A stretch of DNA of 64,000 bases from Flavobacterium sinopsychrotolerans. Its GTDB lineage: Bacteria; Bacteroidota; Bacteroidia; Flavobacteriales; Flavobacteriaceae. Position 1 is the first letter of the stretch, and each line of letters begins with the position of its first letter. The notes under the pieces were generated by a model. That model was not told where the DNA came from, searched no databases, and worked only from the letters and a program-made list of their open reading frames with translations. The position numbers and the translations under genes were made by a program. Where the stretch lies: NCBI RefSeq assembly GCF_900110375.1, contig NZ_FODN01000008.1, forward strand, positions 123,170 to 187,169, read 5' to 3'. Below, one piece after another: positions 35,276 to 43,946 of this stretch.

Positions 35276-35728
35276 ATGAAAGTAGTTCTCCAAAGAGTTT
35301 CTTCCGCCTCCGTAACCATCGATACTGAGATTGTAGCCGATATCCAAAAAGGATTATTGGTTTTAGTTGGTGTTGAAGATGCCGATACCCAGGAAGATAT
35401 AGATTGGTTGGTTAATAAGATTACTAACATTCGCATTTTTGGCGACGAAAATGACGTGATGAATTTATCCGTCAAAGATATTGACGGTGATATCATTGTA
35501 GTAAGTCAATTTACATTGCATGCTTCTACTAAAAAAGGCAACCGTCCTTCCTATATCAAGGCTTCAAAACCACAAGTTTCCATTCCATTGTATGAGAGTT
35601 TTGTAAAAAAAATAGAAATAGATTTAGGAAAAAAAGTGCAAACTGGTGTTTTTGGTGCGGATATGAAAGTACTTTTATTAAATGATGGACCGGTAACGAT
35701 AGTAATTAACAGTAAAAATAGAGAATAA
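35276..35728 (+). CDS. dtd: D-aminoacyl-tRNA deacylase
   Basis: A 150-residue enzyme that removes D-amino acids (and glycine) from mischarged tRNAs. It has MKVVLQRVSSASVTID at the start, the catalytic SQFTLHAS near 79 and the GP motif NDGPVTIVI near 137. Length is typical for Dtd. It is followed after one base by the MazG-like gene, suggesting an operon of cleaning enzymes. Confidence 0.96.
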   Translation: MKVVLQRVSSASVTIDTEIVADIQKGLLVLVGVEDADTQEDIDWLVNKITNIRIFGDENDVMNLSVKDIDGDIIVVSQFTLHASTKKGNRPSYIKASKPQVSIPLYESFVKKIEIDLGKKVQTGVFGADMKVLLLNDGPVTIVINSKNRE

Positions 35729-35729
35729 A

Positions 35730-36056
35730 ATGAACCTAAAAAATTCCCAATTAGACGTAGATACTTGGATTAAAGAACACGGCGTTCGTTATTTTAACGA
35801 ACTAACCAATATGGCGCAACTTACCGAAGAAGTAGGTGAAGTGGCGCGAATCATTGCACGACGTTATGGAGAGCAATCCGAAAAAGAAAGCGATAAAAAT
35901 AAAGACCTTGGCGAAGAATTAGCCGATGTAGTCTTTGTGGTATTGTGTTTGGCAAACCAAACCGGAATCGATTTACAAGCCGCTTTCGATAAAAAAATGG
36001 ATTTGAAATCCTTTAGAGACAAAGACCGTCACAAAAACAACGAAAAACTCAAATAA
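35730..36056 (+). CDS. MazG-like nucleotide pyrophosphohydrolase
   Basis: A 108-residue all-alpha NTP pyrophosphohydrolase. The metal-binding acidic motifs are QLTEEVGEVARII near 31 and LGEELADVVFVV near 61, the EExxE...ExxD pattern of the MazG/iMazG family, which hydrolyses noncanonical nucleotides. The substrate is unknown. It is coupled to dtd with a one-base gap. Confidence 0.9.
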   Translation: MNLKNSQLDVDTWIKEHGVRYFNELTNMAQLTEEVGEVARIIARRYGEQSEKESDKNKDLGEELADVVFVVLCLANQTGIDLQAAFDKKMDLKSFRDKDRHKNNEKLK

Positions 36057-36156
36057 TTTGTGAAGTATAAATTATGAATTATAAATGTGGAGTGGTAAAT
36101 TGCGAACTTGAATTATATCACTGATAATTCATAATTCACAACTCATAATTAGCTAC

Positions 36157-37389
36157 ATGAATTTAAAATTAAGTACGAATTCACAATTCACAATTGATAA
36201 TTCACAATTAAATATTACTGGTTCAAAAAGCGAAACCAACCGACTACTATTATTACAAGCCTTATTTCCAAATATTACTTTGGCCAATACTTCCAATTCT
36301 GATGATAGCGAAGTCATGCAAAAAGCGTTGAAAGGAAACGAGGAAATTGTAGATATTCATCATGCGGGAACGGCAATGCGTTTCTTAACGGCGTATTTTG
36401 CTGTAAACGAAGGTCGCGAAGTTGTGTTGACCGGCTCTCAACGAATGACGGAGCGTCCCATAAAAGTTTTGGTGGAAGCCTTGGAGCAATTAGGGGCTAA
36501 AATCTCCTACGAGAAAGAAGTAGGATATCCGCCAATTCGAATCAAAGGACAAAAAATTACTGCTTCAAAAGTGAATATTCCTGCCAATGTAAGCAGTCAA
36601 TACATATCGGCGTTGTTATTAGTGGCGCCAAAACTGGAAAACGGAATCGAAATCACTTTAGTCGGTGAAATCACTTCTGTTCCTTACATCAAAATGACAT
36701 TGGCTTTGTTGAATGATTTAGACATCAAAACCAGTTTCGAAGGAAATGTAATTACGGTATATCCAAAACAAGAAGTAGCGTCGAAAGTAATGACCGTTGA
36801 ATCCGATTGGAGTTCTGCATCGTACTTTTTTAGTCTGGCTGCCTTGGCTGAAAATGCTACGATTTCATTAAACAGTTATAAAAAAACTAGTTTGCAAGGT
36901 GATTCAGCTTTGGTTGAAATCTACAAACAAATGGGTGTTGAAACGCATTTTGAAGGAAACAAAATGACTCTGGTAAAACAGTCTGATTTTAAACCTGAAA
37001 ATTTAACCTTAGAATTGAATAATACACCAGATATCGCCCAAACCATAGTTGTTACTTGTCTTGGATTAGGAATTGGTTGCCATCTGACAGGTTTGCATAC
37101 CTTGAAAATTAAAGAAACGGACCGACTCGAAGCACTTAGAATTGAGTTAACAAAATTGGGAGCGAATATATCGGTGACCAATGATAGTTTGACGCTTCTG
37201 GCTTCAAACCAAATCAATCCTGATATTAAAATCGGTACTTATAATGATCACCGTATGGCGATGGCATTTGCACCATTAGCTATAAAAGTGCCAATTATCA
37301 TCGAAAACGCGGAAGTCGTTTCAAAATCATACCCTGATTTTTGGGAAGACATGAAGAAGTTAGGATTTAACGTGTCTGAAATTTTATAA
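36157..37389 (+). CDS. aroA: 3-phosphoshikimate 1-carboxyvinyltransferase (EPSP synthase)
   Basis: A 410-residue enzyme joining PEP to shikimate 3-phosphate. It has ITGSKSETNRLLLLQALFPN (from about 20) with the catalytic Lys, AGTAMRFLTAYFA near 70, VSSQYISALLLVAP near 147, and the C-terminal KIKETDRLEALRIELTKLGA and YNDHRMAMAFAPLA. The first ~20 residues (TNSQFTIDNSQL) are encoded by the AATTCACAATT-type repeat that fills the gap upstream, so the N-terminus is unusual. It may be the true start or the repeat may have replaced the original end. Confidence 0.94.
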   Translation: MNLKLSTNSQFTIDNSQLNITGSKSETNRLLLLQALFPNITLANTSNSDDSEVMQKALKGNEEIVDIHHAGTAMRFLTAYFAVNEGREVVLTGSQRMTERPIKVLVEALEQLGAKISYEKEVGYPPIRIKGQKITASKVNIPANVSSQYISALLLVAPKLENGIEITLVGEITSVPYIKMTLALLNDLDIKTSFEGNVITVYPKQEVASKVMTVESDWSSASYFFSLAALAENATISLNSYKKTSLQGDSALVEIYKQMGVETHFEGNKMTLVKQSDFKPENLTLELNNTPDIAQTIVVTCLGLGIGCHLTGLHTLKIKETDRLEALRIELTKLGANISVTNDSLTLLASNQINPDIKIGTYNDHRMAMAFAPLAIKVPIIIENAEVVSKSYPDFWEDMKKLGFNVSEIL

Positions 37390-37553
37390 ATTAAATTTTA
37401 TGTAGTGCCTTCGCGCCTTTGTGGCAGTGGACTTTTGAAAATAAACAGCAAAACACTTGACAACGCCTATCTCACAATCGTATATTTGCAAACTATTATA
37501 ATTTATTGAGGCTTAACTCGTAACTTATAATTCATAACTCATAAATTTATCAA

Positions 37554-38603
37554 ATGAAATTATCACATTTTCAATTCGATTTGCCAAAAGAACTTCTTGC
37601 CGAATATCCAGCTGAAAACAGAGACGAATCTCGTCTAATGGTTATTGATCGCAAGAAAGGAACTATAGAGCACAAAATGTTCAAAGATGTTATCGATTAT
37701 TTTGACGAAGGTGATGTTTTAATTCTGAATAACACGAAAGTTTTTCCAGCTCGTTTGTACGGAAATAAAGAAAAAACGGGAGCTAGAATCGAAGTTTTTT
37801 TACTTAGAGAATTAAACTCTGAGCAAAGACTTTGGGATGTTTTAGTTGATCCGGCACGTAAAATTAGAATTGGTAACAAACTATATTTTGGAGATGACGA
37901 TTCATTAGTGGCTGAGGTTATCGACAATACAACTTCTCGCGGAAGAACATTGCGTTTCCTTTACGATGGTTCGTATGAAGAATTCAGAAATAAATTGACA
38001 GAACTTGGAGAAACTCCAATCCCAAAATATATTTCTAGAGATGTAACTCCGGAAGATGCGGAACGTTACCAAACTATTTATGCTAAAGAAGAAGGAGCTG
38101 TTGCAGCGCCAACTGCAGGATTGCACTTCTCGAAACATTTATTGAAAAAACTGGAAATCAAAGGAATTAAATTTGCCGAAGTTACGCTTCACGTAGGTTT
38201 GGGGACTTTCAATCCAGTTGAGGTTGAAGATTTATCAAAACACAAAATGGATTCTGAGGAATTAAAAATTACTCAGGAAGCATGTGATATTGTGAATGAA
38301 GCCAAAGCTAAAAAGAAACGTATTTGTACCGTAGGAACTACTTCTATGCGTGCCGTTGAAAGCTCAGTTTCTTCGCAAAATACCTTGAATCCGTTTGACG
38401 GATGGACAAACAAATTTGTTTTTCCTCCTCATGATTTCACGATTCCAACGTGTATGATTACTAATTTTCATACGCCAAAATCAACTTTATTAATGATGGT
38501 ATCTGCATTTTGTGGTCATGATTTAATGAAAAAAGCATACGCAGAAGCTATCGAAAAAGAATATAAATTCTATTCTTACGGTGATGCAATGATGATTATC
38601 TAA
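37554..38603 (+). CDS. queA: S-adenosylmethionine:tRNA ribosyltransferase-isomerase
   Basis: A 349-residue enzyme transferring the ribosyl part of SAM to preQ1-modified tRNA to form epoxyqueuosine. It has [30 protein letters not shown] at the N-terminus, [31 protein letters not shown] near 183 and [20 protein letters not shown] near 300. Length is typical. The queE gene of the same pathway is at 57344. A terminator follows. Confidence 0.96.
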   Translation: MKLSHFQFDLPKELLAEYPAENRDESRLMVIDRKKGTIEHKMFKDVIDYFDEGDVLILNNTKVFPARLYGNKEKTGARIEVFLLRELNSEQRLWDVLVDPARKIRIGNKLYFGDDDSLVAEVIDNTTSRGRTLRFLYDGSYEEFRNKLTELGETPIPKYISRDVTPEDAERYQTIYAKEEGAVAAPTAGLHFSKHLLKKLEIKGIKFAEVTLHVGLGTFNPVEVEDLSKHKMDSEELKITQEACDIVNEAKAKKKRICTVGTTSMRAVESSVSSQNTLNPFDGWTNKFVFPPHDFTIPTCMITNFHTPKSTLLMMVSAFCGHDLMKKAYAEAIEKEYKFYSYGDAMMII

Positions 38604-38624
38604 TCTAAAATTAGATTCTAAATA

Positions 38625-38656
38625 AAAAAATCTCGTCAGTAATGGCGAGATTTTTT
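38625..38656 (+). terminator. Terminator of queA
   Basis: AAAAAATCTCG pairs with CGAGATTTTTT around TCAGTAATGG, followed by more T residues. Confidence 0.85.
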
Positions 38657-38666
38657 GTTTTATAAT

Positions 38667-38766
38667 AGTGTGTGTCCCGCTGAAAAGCGGGTCGGGCTCT
38701 ACGCTGTATCTTTATTTTCTTAAAGAAAGAAAATAAAGGATGCCGCTTCCATCCCTCACACGACGT
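38667..38766. repeat. Interspersed noncoding repeat with two hairpins
   Basis: It contains CCCGCT-gaaa-AGCGGG (38676-38691) and the 12-bp inverted repeat CTTTATTTTCTT/AAGAAAATAAAG (about 38710-38739), within GTCGGGCTCTACGCTGTATC...GGATGCCGCTTCCATCCCTC. The motif and G+C-richer flanks fit an intergenic repeat family of flavobacteria. Nothing coding. Confidence 0.5.
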
Positions 38767-38792
38767 TGTATGTATAAAAGTGGTTTGTATTC

Positions 38793-39527
38793 CTAATTCA
38801 CTTGATACACCAATCGTACCGTGATATTAGCCGTTTTGTTTTTGGATTGCGTATTAAAGGAACCGCCATAAGAAAAATCTTCCGATGAGTTTTGACCTGT
38901 AATTTGAAAAACGCCCATATCTGATTTCTTTAAATTCCCTAAACTCGCATCAGCATTTTCAGCAATACTTTTCGCTCTGATACTCGCGTCTTTTGTGGCT
39001 TCGGCAATCATTTTTATTTTTAACTCAGCTAGTTTGGTGTAATAGTATTCCGGTGGAGACGAATAAAATTCTACGCCTGAGTTGATCAATTCACTGGATT
39101 GTCTGGATAATTCCTCAATTTTATTTACTTCCTTAGATTGGATACTTACACTTTGGGTTAAAGTAAATCCAGTAAAAATTTGCTGCCTTGTAGTTCCGTT
39201 TTCATTGAAGGTAGTTTCAAAATCTTTATTGAAATTCACCGCTGAGAAAACCATTTCATTCGGCGCAATTCCTTTGCCGGATAAATAGCTTTTTATTTTT
39301 TCTCTATCAGCATCTAATGCGGCATAAGCATCTTTCAAAGTCATGCTTTTTTTAGAAAACGAACCGCTCCAAACAATCAAATCCGATACAAAATCCTTCT
39401 TTCCGGAACCGGTCACACTTATGGTATCGTTACTTTTATTTCGATTCTGAAAAGCATTCGAAAATAAATACGAGGAAATTACCACAGCGATGGCAATAAT
39501 AATAACGTTTAAACTGTTTTTAAGCAT
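38793..39527 (-). CDS. SIMPL domain-containing (DUF541) protein
   Basis: A 244-residue exported or membrane-anchored protein. The N-terminal hydrophobic segment NVIIIAIAVVISSYLF (residues 5-20) is followed by ISVTGSGKKDFVSDLIVWSG and the SIMPL-type duplicated fold ending in KTANITVRLVYQV. The family is found in many bacterial envelopes with no settled role. An in-frame ATG at 39548 lies within the -7 region, where a TATATTTG element on the minus strand ends at 39550, so I choose ATG 39527. Monocistronic, divergent from kynureninase. Confidence 0.85.
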   Translation of the reverse strand: MLKNSLNVIIIAIAVVISSYLFSNAFQNRNKSNDTISVTGSGKKDFVSDLIVWSGSFSKKSMTLKDAYAALDADREKIKSYLSGKGIAPNEMVFSAVNFNKDFETTFNENGTTRQQIFTGFTLTQSVSIQSKEVNKIEELSRQSSELINSGVEFYSSPPEYYYTKLAELKIKMIAEATKDASIRAKSIAENADASLGNLKKSDMGVFQITGQNSSEDFSYGGSFNTQSKNKTANITVRLVYQVN

Positions 39528-39708
39528 AGCTAAGAATTTTAAATTCAATCAAATATAAGTAAATAACGAGTAGTTTCTTAATTCCGTATAGGAATTGGGA
39601 ACTATTTTTTTGTATTCGAAAATTTAACTATTGTATAGCTTTCCAATCAATGTTAACTATATTATCATTCGTCCATTTTTACTACTTTTACAAAACAAAA
39701 TACAAATC

Positions 39709-40995
39709 ATGATATTCGAAAATACCCTTGAATTTGCAAAAAAATTGGATTCACAAGATCAATTACATAAATACCAAGATGAATTTATTTTTCCGCAGGT
39801 AAATGGAAAAAAGGTGATTTATTTCACAGGAAATTCACTAGGATTACAACCTAAACGTACTAAAGCATATGTAGATGAGGTGATGAATGATTGGGCAAAT
39901 CTCGCCGTTGAAGGACATTTTTACAGTGAAAAACCTTGGTGGGATTATCACGAACGATTTGCAAATCCGTTGAGTAAAATTGTTGGTGCACTTTCAAGTG
40001 AAGTCACGGTAATGAATACCTTGACAGTGAATCTTCATTTATTGATGGTTTCTTTTTACCGACCTACAAAGACCAGATATAAAATTATTTGCGAAGAAAA
40101 AGCATTTCCGTCGGATCAATATATGTTTCAAAGTCAGGTTCATTTTCATGGATACAAACCAGAAGATGTGATTGTCGAAATCAAGCGTCGCGAAGGCGAA
40201 CACAACATTCGCTTAGAAGATGTTTTGGCAAAAATTGAAGAAGTTGGTGACGAGTTGGCTTTAGTTTTAATTGGCGGTGTCAATTATTACACCGGACAAG
40301 TTTTTGATATGAAAACCATAACCGCAGCAGGCCATAAAGTGGGTGCATATGTTGGTTGGGATTTAGCGCATGCTGCAGGAAATGTGAAGCTGGAATTGCA
40401 CGATTGGGATATTGATTTTGCAGCTTGGTGCAGTTATAAATACATGAATTCAGGACCAGGAAATGCTTCAGGGTGTTTTATTCACGAAAAACACCACAAT
40501 AATTCGGAGTTGCCGAGATTCGCGGGTTGGTGGGGACATAATAAAGAACGTCGTTTCAAGATGGAACAGACCTTTGATCCCGTTCATGGAGCCGATGGTT
40601 GGCAAATCAGTAACCTGCCAGTACTTTCATTGGCACCTTATTTGGCATCAGTCGACATGTTTGATGAAATAGGGATGGACGCTTTAATCCAAAAAAGAAA
40701 TGCAATTACTTCCTATTTAGAATTCATTCTGCACGAAATAGATAAAGAAGTTGACAGTAGTTTCGAAATTATTACGCCGTCAAATCAATCGGAAAGAGCG
40801 TCACAATTATCAGTGCTTCTTCATGGGGAAGGACGCAGTTTGTTTGATTATTTGATGAAAAATGGCGTTATAACGGATTGGCGTGAACCCAATGTTATCC
40901 GTTTAGCGCCAGTTCCTTTATATACATCTTATGAGGATATGTACATGTTTGGTCAGATTCTGAAGGCAGGAATTTTGGACAAAGCGAATCTTTAA
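39709..40995 (+). CDS. kynU: Kynureninase
   Basis: A 428-residue PLP enzyme cleaving kynurenine or 3-hydroxykynurenine to alanine and (hydroxy)anthranilate. It has YFTGNSLGLQPKRTKAYVDE near 39, the WDLAHAAGNV motif with the PLP Asp near 222, the Schiff-base Lys in WCSYKYMNSGPGNASG near 245, and FAGWWGHNKERRFKM near 282. The longer frame from 39631 would add 26 non-conserved residues, so ATG 39709 (MIFENTLEFAKKL) is preferred. The pathway partner kynurenine monooxygenase is 6 kb downstream. Confidence 0.95.
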   Translation: MIFENTLEFAKKLDSQDQLHKYQDEFIFPQVNGKKVIYFTGNSLGLQPKRTKAYVDEVMNDWANLAVEGHFYSEKPWWDYHERFANPLSKIVGALSSEVTVMNTLTVNLHLLMVSFYRPTKTRYKIICEEKAFPSDQYMFQSQVHFHGYKPEDVIVEIKRREGEHNIRLEDVLAKIEEVGDELALVLIGGVNYYTGQVFDMKTITAAGHKVGAYVGWDLAHAAGNVKLELHDWDIDFAAWCSYKYMNSGPGNASGCFIHEKHHNNSELPRFAGWWGHNKERRFKMEQTFDPVHGADGWQISNLPVLSLAPYLASVDMFDEIGMDALIQKRNAITSYLEFILHEIDKEVDSSFEIITPSNQSERASQLSVLLHGEGRSLFDYLMKNGVITDWREPNVIRLAPVPLYTSYEDMYMFGQILKAGILDKANL

Positions 40996-41084
40996 ATTAT
41001 ATAAATTATTAATTGAATTACATAAGTGCAATTTACAAGTTTAAGCGTTTCTTTGTAACATTAGAAATTGAAAATATTCAAATT

Positions 41085-41516
41085 ATGAAAGCATTATATT
41101 TTATACTAGTAGCTGCAATCGTTGTTTCTTGTCAAAATCAAGGAAAAATGGAAATTGAAAAAGCGAAACTAGCTACAGTAGATTCCATGAAAGTTGAAAT
41201 TGAGAAACAAAGGGTTATCGATTCTATGCAAGTTGAAATGGTTAAAATTGAGGAAGCCAAAATTGAAACTCAAAAGGAAGTTGTTGTTGTTAATCAACAA
41301 GCGCCTGGGTCAACTACAACGACTACAAGCACAACTACTCAAAAGAAAGGATGGAGCAGTACGGCTAAAGGAGCTGTAATTGGCGCCGGAGTAGGAGCTG
41401 CCACAGGAGCAATTATCAGTAAGAAAAAAGTGCAAGGAGCTATAATCGGTGGTATTGCAGGTGCTGGAGTTGGTGCAGGAACAGGTGCTATTATAGACGG
41501 AAGCAAAAAGGAATAA
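41085..41516 (+). CDS. Lipoprotein with glycine-zipper domain
   Basis: A 143-residue lipoprotein with lipobox AIVVSC (Cys16), so it is anchored in the envelope. A charged, probably coiled-coil stretch (EKAKLATVDSMKVEIEKQ) follows, then a Thr-rich linker of consecutive Thr residues, and a C-terminal glycine-zipper (AVIGAGVGAATGAIISKKK and a second copy IIGGIAGAGVGAGTGAI), typical of YMGG-like or osmotically induced envelope proteins. The longer in-frame start at 41013 would block the signal peptide. Function unknown. Confidence 0.82.
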   Translation: MKALYFILVAAIVVSCQNQGKMEIEKAKLATVDSMKVEIEKQRVIDSMQVEMVKIEEAKIETQKEVVVVNQQAPGSTTTTTSTTTQKKGWSSTAKGAVIGAGVGAATGAIISKKKVQGAIIGGIAGAGVGAGTGAIIDGSKKE

Positions 41517-41537
41517 ATTTATTTTTTTGTAGATAGT

Positions 41538-41581
41538 AAAGAGTGTTTAAGTTCATATAGAATTTAAACACTCTTTTTTTT
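41538..41581 (+). terminator. Terminator after the glycine-zipper lipoprotein
   Basis: AAAGAGTGTTTAA pairs with TTAAACACTCTTT around GTTCATATAGAA, with a tail of T residues. On the minus strand the A-run also gives a T-tract, so it may serve the photolyase gene as well. Confidence 0.85.
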
Positions 41582-41595
41582 AGTTGATTTTTTGT

Positions 41596-43128
41596 TTAAT
41601 ACGAATCCATATTCGAGATAATTTCGTTCGCCTTTACTTTGATTTTATACAATTCTTCGGGATTTATTTTTTTTAGTAAATTCAGCATTATTCCCATGCG
41701 TTGTTTTCCTTTGAAATATTCTTTTTTCTCATCGAGGAAATTCCAGTACAGCGTATTGAAGGGACACGCTTTTTCTCCAAATTTTTCTTTTACATTGTAA
41801 TGGCATTTGGCACAATTATTACTCATTTTATTGATGTAGCTTCCAGAGGAAACATACGGTTTGGTGGCAATTATTCCGCCATCTGCATATTGTGACATGC
41901 CTCGTGTGTTGGGCATTTCGACCCATTCAATAGCATCTATGTACACGCCCAAATACCAAGCGTCTACTTCGTCAGGATGAATTTGTGTCAGTAGTGTAAA
42001 ATTTCCAATTACCATCAGCCGCTGAATATGATGTGCGTAAGCTTTGTCTAAACTTTGATTAATTGCGTGGCTCATACAATTCATTTTGGTTTTACCGGTC
42101 CAGAAAAAATCTGGTAATTTGTTCGTATTATCCAAGACATTCATTTGGGCATAAGTGGGCATCTCTTTCCAATATATTCCCCGAATGTATTCGCGCCAAC
42201 CTAAAATCTGTCTTACGAATCCTTCGACTTGTGAGATAGTTATATCCATTTCATTGGCATGATAAAAAGAAATAACGGTCTCGATTACTTCTTTTGGCGA
42301 AAGCATTTTACTATTCATGGCAAAAGACAAACGAGAATGAAAAAGAAATTTTTCATCGGTATGCATTGCATCTTCATAATCTCCAAAATGGTTCAACAGA
42401 TTTTTACAGAAATAATCTAAAACCTCCAACGATTGCTCACGCGAAGATGGCCAACTGAAATTATCTGGATCGATGTTCCCAAAAGTCACGATTCCTGCTT
42501 CTACTATTTGTGCAACAACTTCTGAAACATTGGTATGAAAATTCTTTTCTGACGGAACCGGAACTTCACCTTTATATTTTTTGCGATTATCAGCATCAAA
42601 ATTCCATTGGTTGCCCAACGGAGTGCTTCCATCCATCAAAACATGATGTTTTTTGCGCATGTTCCTGTAAAAATTCTCCATAAGCAACAACTTCTTTCCT
42701 TCAAAAAAATCAGAAAGCTCGTGACGTGTGGTGTAAAAATGTTCGGAGTCAAAAGCTTCAGATTCGATTTTTAGATTGGAACAAATCATTTTTAGTTGTT
42801 GGTCCAGTCGGTATTCGTCGGGTAATTGATATTCAAATTTTTCTATGTTATATTTTTCGATACAAATGGCAATGATTTTTTCTAAATCTTGTGGATTCTC
42901 AATATCGGTAATTTGAAAATAGACTGCTTGATGTCCATTTTCTTTTATTGCTGTGTAAAGATTCCTCATCGACACGAAAAAGGCTACTACTTTTTGGATG
43001 TGATGTTTGACATAATCCGTTTCCTGACGCATTTCTGCCAAAACATATATTGTGTTGTCATCACATTCCTGAAGCCAAGAGTGCTTTGAATTGAGCTGAT
43101 CACCAAGGATTAAGCGCAGTTTTTTCAT
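41596..43128 (-). CDS. Iron-sulfur bacterial cryptochrome/photolyase (PhrB/FeS-BCP family)
   Basis: A 510-residue flavoprotein of the prokaryotic (6-4) photolyase group, which repairs UV damage with blue light. It begins LRLILGDQLNSKHSWLQ. It has the cluster cysteines at 351, 439, 442 and 455 (MNCMSHAIN, NCAKCHYNV, KACPFN), each one residue offset from the [4Fe-4S] ligands reported for Agrobacterium PhrB, and FAD-binding segments such as VEGFVRQILGWREYIRGIYW. Length is typical. It is downstream of a flavin reductase by three bases, in one operon. A light-sensor role cannot be excluded. Confidence 0.93.
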   Translation of the reverse strand: MKKLRLILGDQLNSKHSWLQECDDNTIYVLAEMRQETDYVKHHIQKVVAFFVSMRNLYTAIKENGHQAVYFQITDIENPQDLEKIIAICIEKYNIEKFEYQLPDEYRLDQQLKMICSNLKIESEAFDSEHFYTTRHELSDFFEGKKLLLMENFYRNMRKKHHVLMDGSTPLGNQWNFDADNRKKYKGEVPVPSEKNFHTNVSEVVAQIVEAGIVTFGNIDPDNFSWPSSREQSLEVLDYFCKNLLNHFGDYEDAMHTDEKFLFHSRLSFAMNSKMLSPKEVIETVISFYHANEMDITISQVEGFVRQILGWREYIRGIYWKEMPTYAQMNVLDNTNKLPDFFWTGKTKMNCMSHAINQSLDKAYAHHIQRLMVIGNFTLLTQIHPDEVDAWYLGVYIDAIEWVEMPNTRGMSQYADGGIIATKPYVSSGSYINKMSNNCAKCHYNVKEKFGEKACPFNTLYWNFLDEKKEYFKGKQRMGIMLNLLKKINPEELYKIKVKANEIISNMDSY

Positions 43129-43131
43129 TTA

Positions 43132-43773
43132 TTATTTTTTAAAAAGGGAAGTGGTTGGAATTTGCTTTCGAGCATATTGAAAACGATCCACTAATTTGGG
43201 TAAACAATACCCATCAAGACCATTTAATGCCACAACATTGCCTCTGTCAATTTGTAACCAGCCATCTTTATGTTCTAATTCTTCCTCAAAAAATAAATTT
43301 TCGATTGACGCAATTACATGAATCGTATCATTTTCCTTGATGTAATATTCGTTTACGTATTTGCAATACAACTGCACCGGACTTCCTTTTACAAATGGAA
43401 TTTCTATGTCATTTTTATACTCTTCTTCCAGATTGGTTTTGTTAAATTCGGAAATCCCCAGTTCATAATTTGCAGAGGTATGGTGCGCATCTTCAATCAT
43501 ATCAACAGTAATGTGATTTACTGTAAAATATCCAGTGTCTTTGATGTTTTTATACGTGTCTCTGGGAACAGTTGTTGGGCGCATTATGAATCCAATCATG
43601 GCAGGATTACTTCCCAGATGCGTTACGCTACTAAAAATGGCAACATTAGACTTTCCCTCGAGGGATTTTGTAGCAAGCAAATTAGCTGATTTATAACCAG
43701 TGCAGGAATTGATTAAATTTAATCTTTCAATTTTTTCCATTTGAGAAATATCGTCTCTTGATATTTGTTTCAT
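43132..43773 (-). CDS. Flavin reductase family protein
   Basis: A 213-residue flavin-binding split-barrel protein of the DIM6/NTAB type. It has LINSCTGYKSANLLATKS near 20, NVAIFSSVTHLGSNPAMIGFIMRP near 43 and TGYFTVNHI near 86. It binds FMN or FAD and may reduce it with NAD(P)H. Cotranscription with the photolyase three bases downstream suggests it supplies reduced flavin or acts in the same light response. A palindromic operator lies at its promoter. The physiological substrate is unknown. Confidence 0.85.
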   Translation of the reverse strand: MKQISRDDISQMEKIERLNLINSCTGYKSANLLATKSLEGKSNVAIFSSVTHLGSNPAMIGFIMRPTTVPRDTYKNIKDTGYFTVNHITVDMIEDAHHTSANYELGISEFNKTNLEEEYKNDIEIPFVKGSPVQLYCKYVNEYYIKENDTIHVIASIENLFFEEELEHKDGWLQIDRGNVVALNGLDGYCLPKLVDRFQYARKQIPTTSLFKK

Positions 43774-43791
43774 ATTTAGTCATATTTGAAA

Positions 43792-43836
43792 CAAATATAC
43801 TTTTGTTTAATTAAATATAAAATTAATTAAACAAAA
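43792..43836 (-). promoter_or_regulatory. Promoter and palindromic operator of the flavin reductase-photolyase operon
   Basis: On the minus strand TATATTTG (43799-43792) is the -7 element. Just upstream lies a perfect 14-bp inverted repeat, TTTTGTTTAATTAA at 43801-43814 and its complement at 43823-43836, spaced by 8 bp and replacing a recognisable -33. This fits an activator or repressor site; MerR-type regulators of light genes use such spacing (inference). Confidence 0.55.
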
Positions 43837-43922
43837 TATTTTAAATTCATCAATCATTTATTAGATTGGATTTCAAATAAACACATTGGAACAAATAGTT
43901 TTTAAATAACTTCCAAATCCTA

Positions 43923-43930
43923 TATATTTG
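43923..43930 (+). promoter_or_regulatory. Possible -7 element of the penicillin acylase-family gene
   Basis: TATATTTG lies 17 bp before the start codon at 43947. No clear -33 TTTG is present at the right distance. The transcript would have a very short leader. Confidence 0.4.
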
Positions 43931-43946
43931 TTTTTCAATTTATCCA

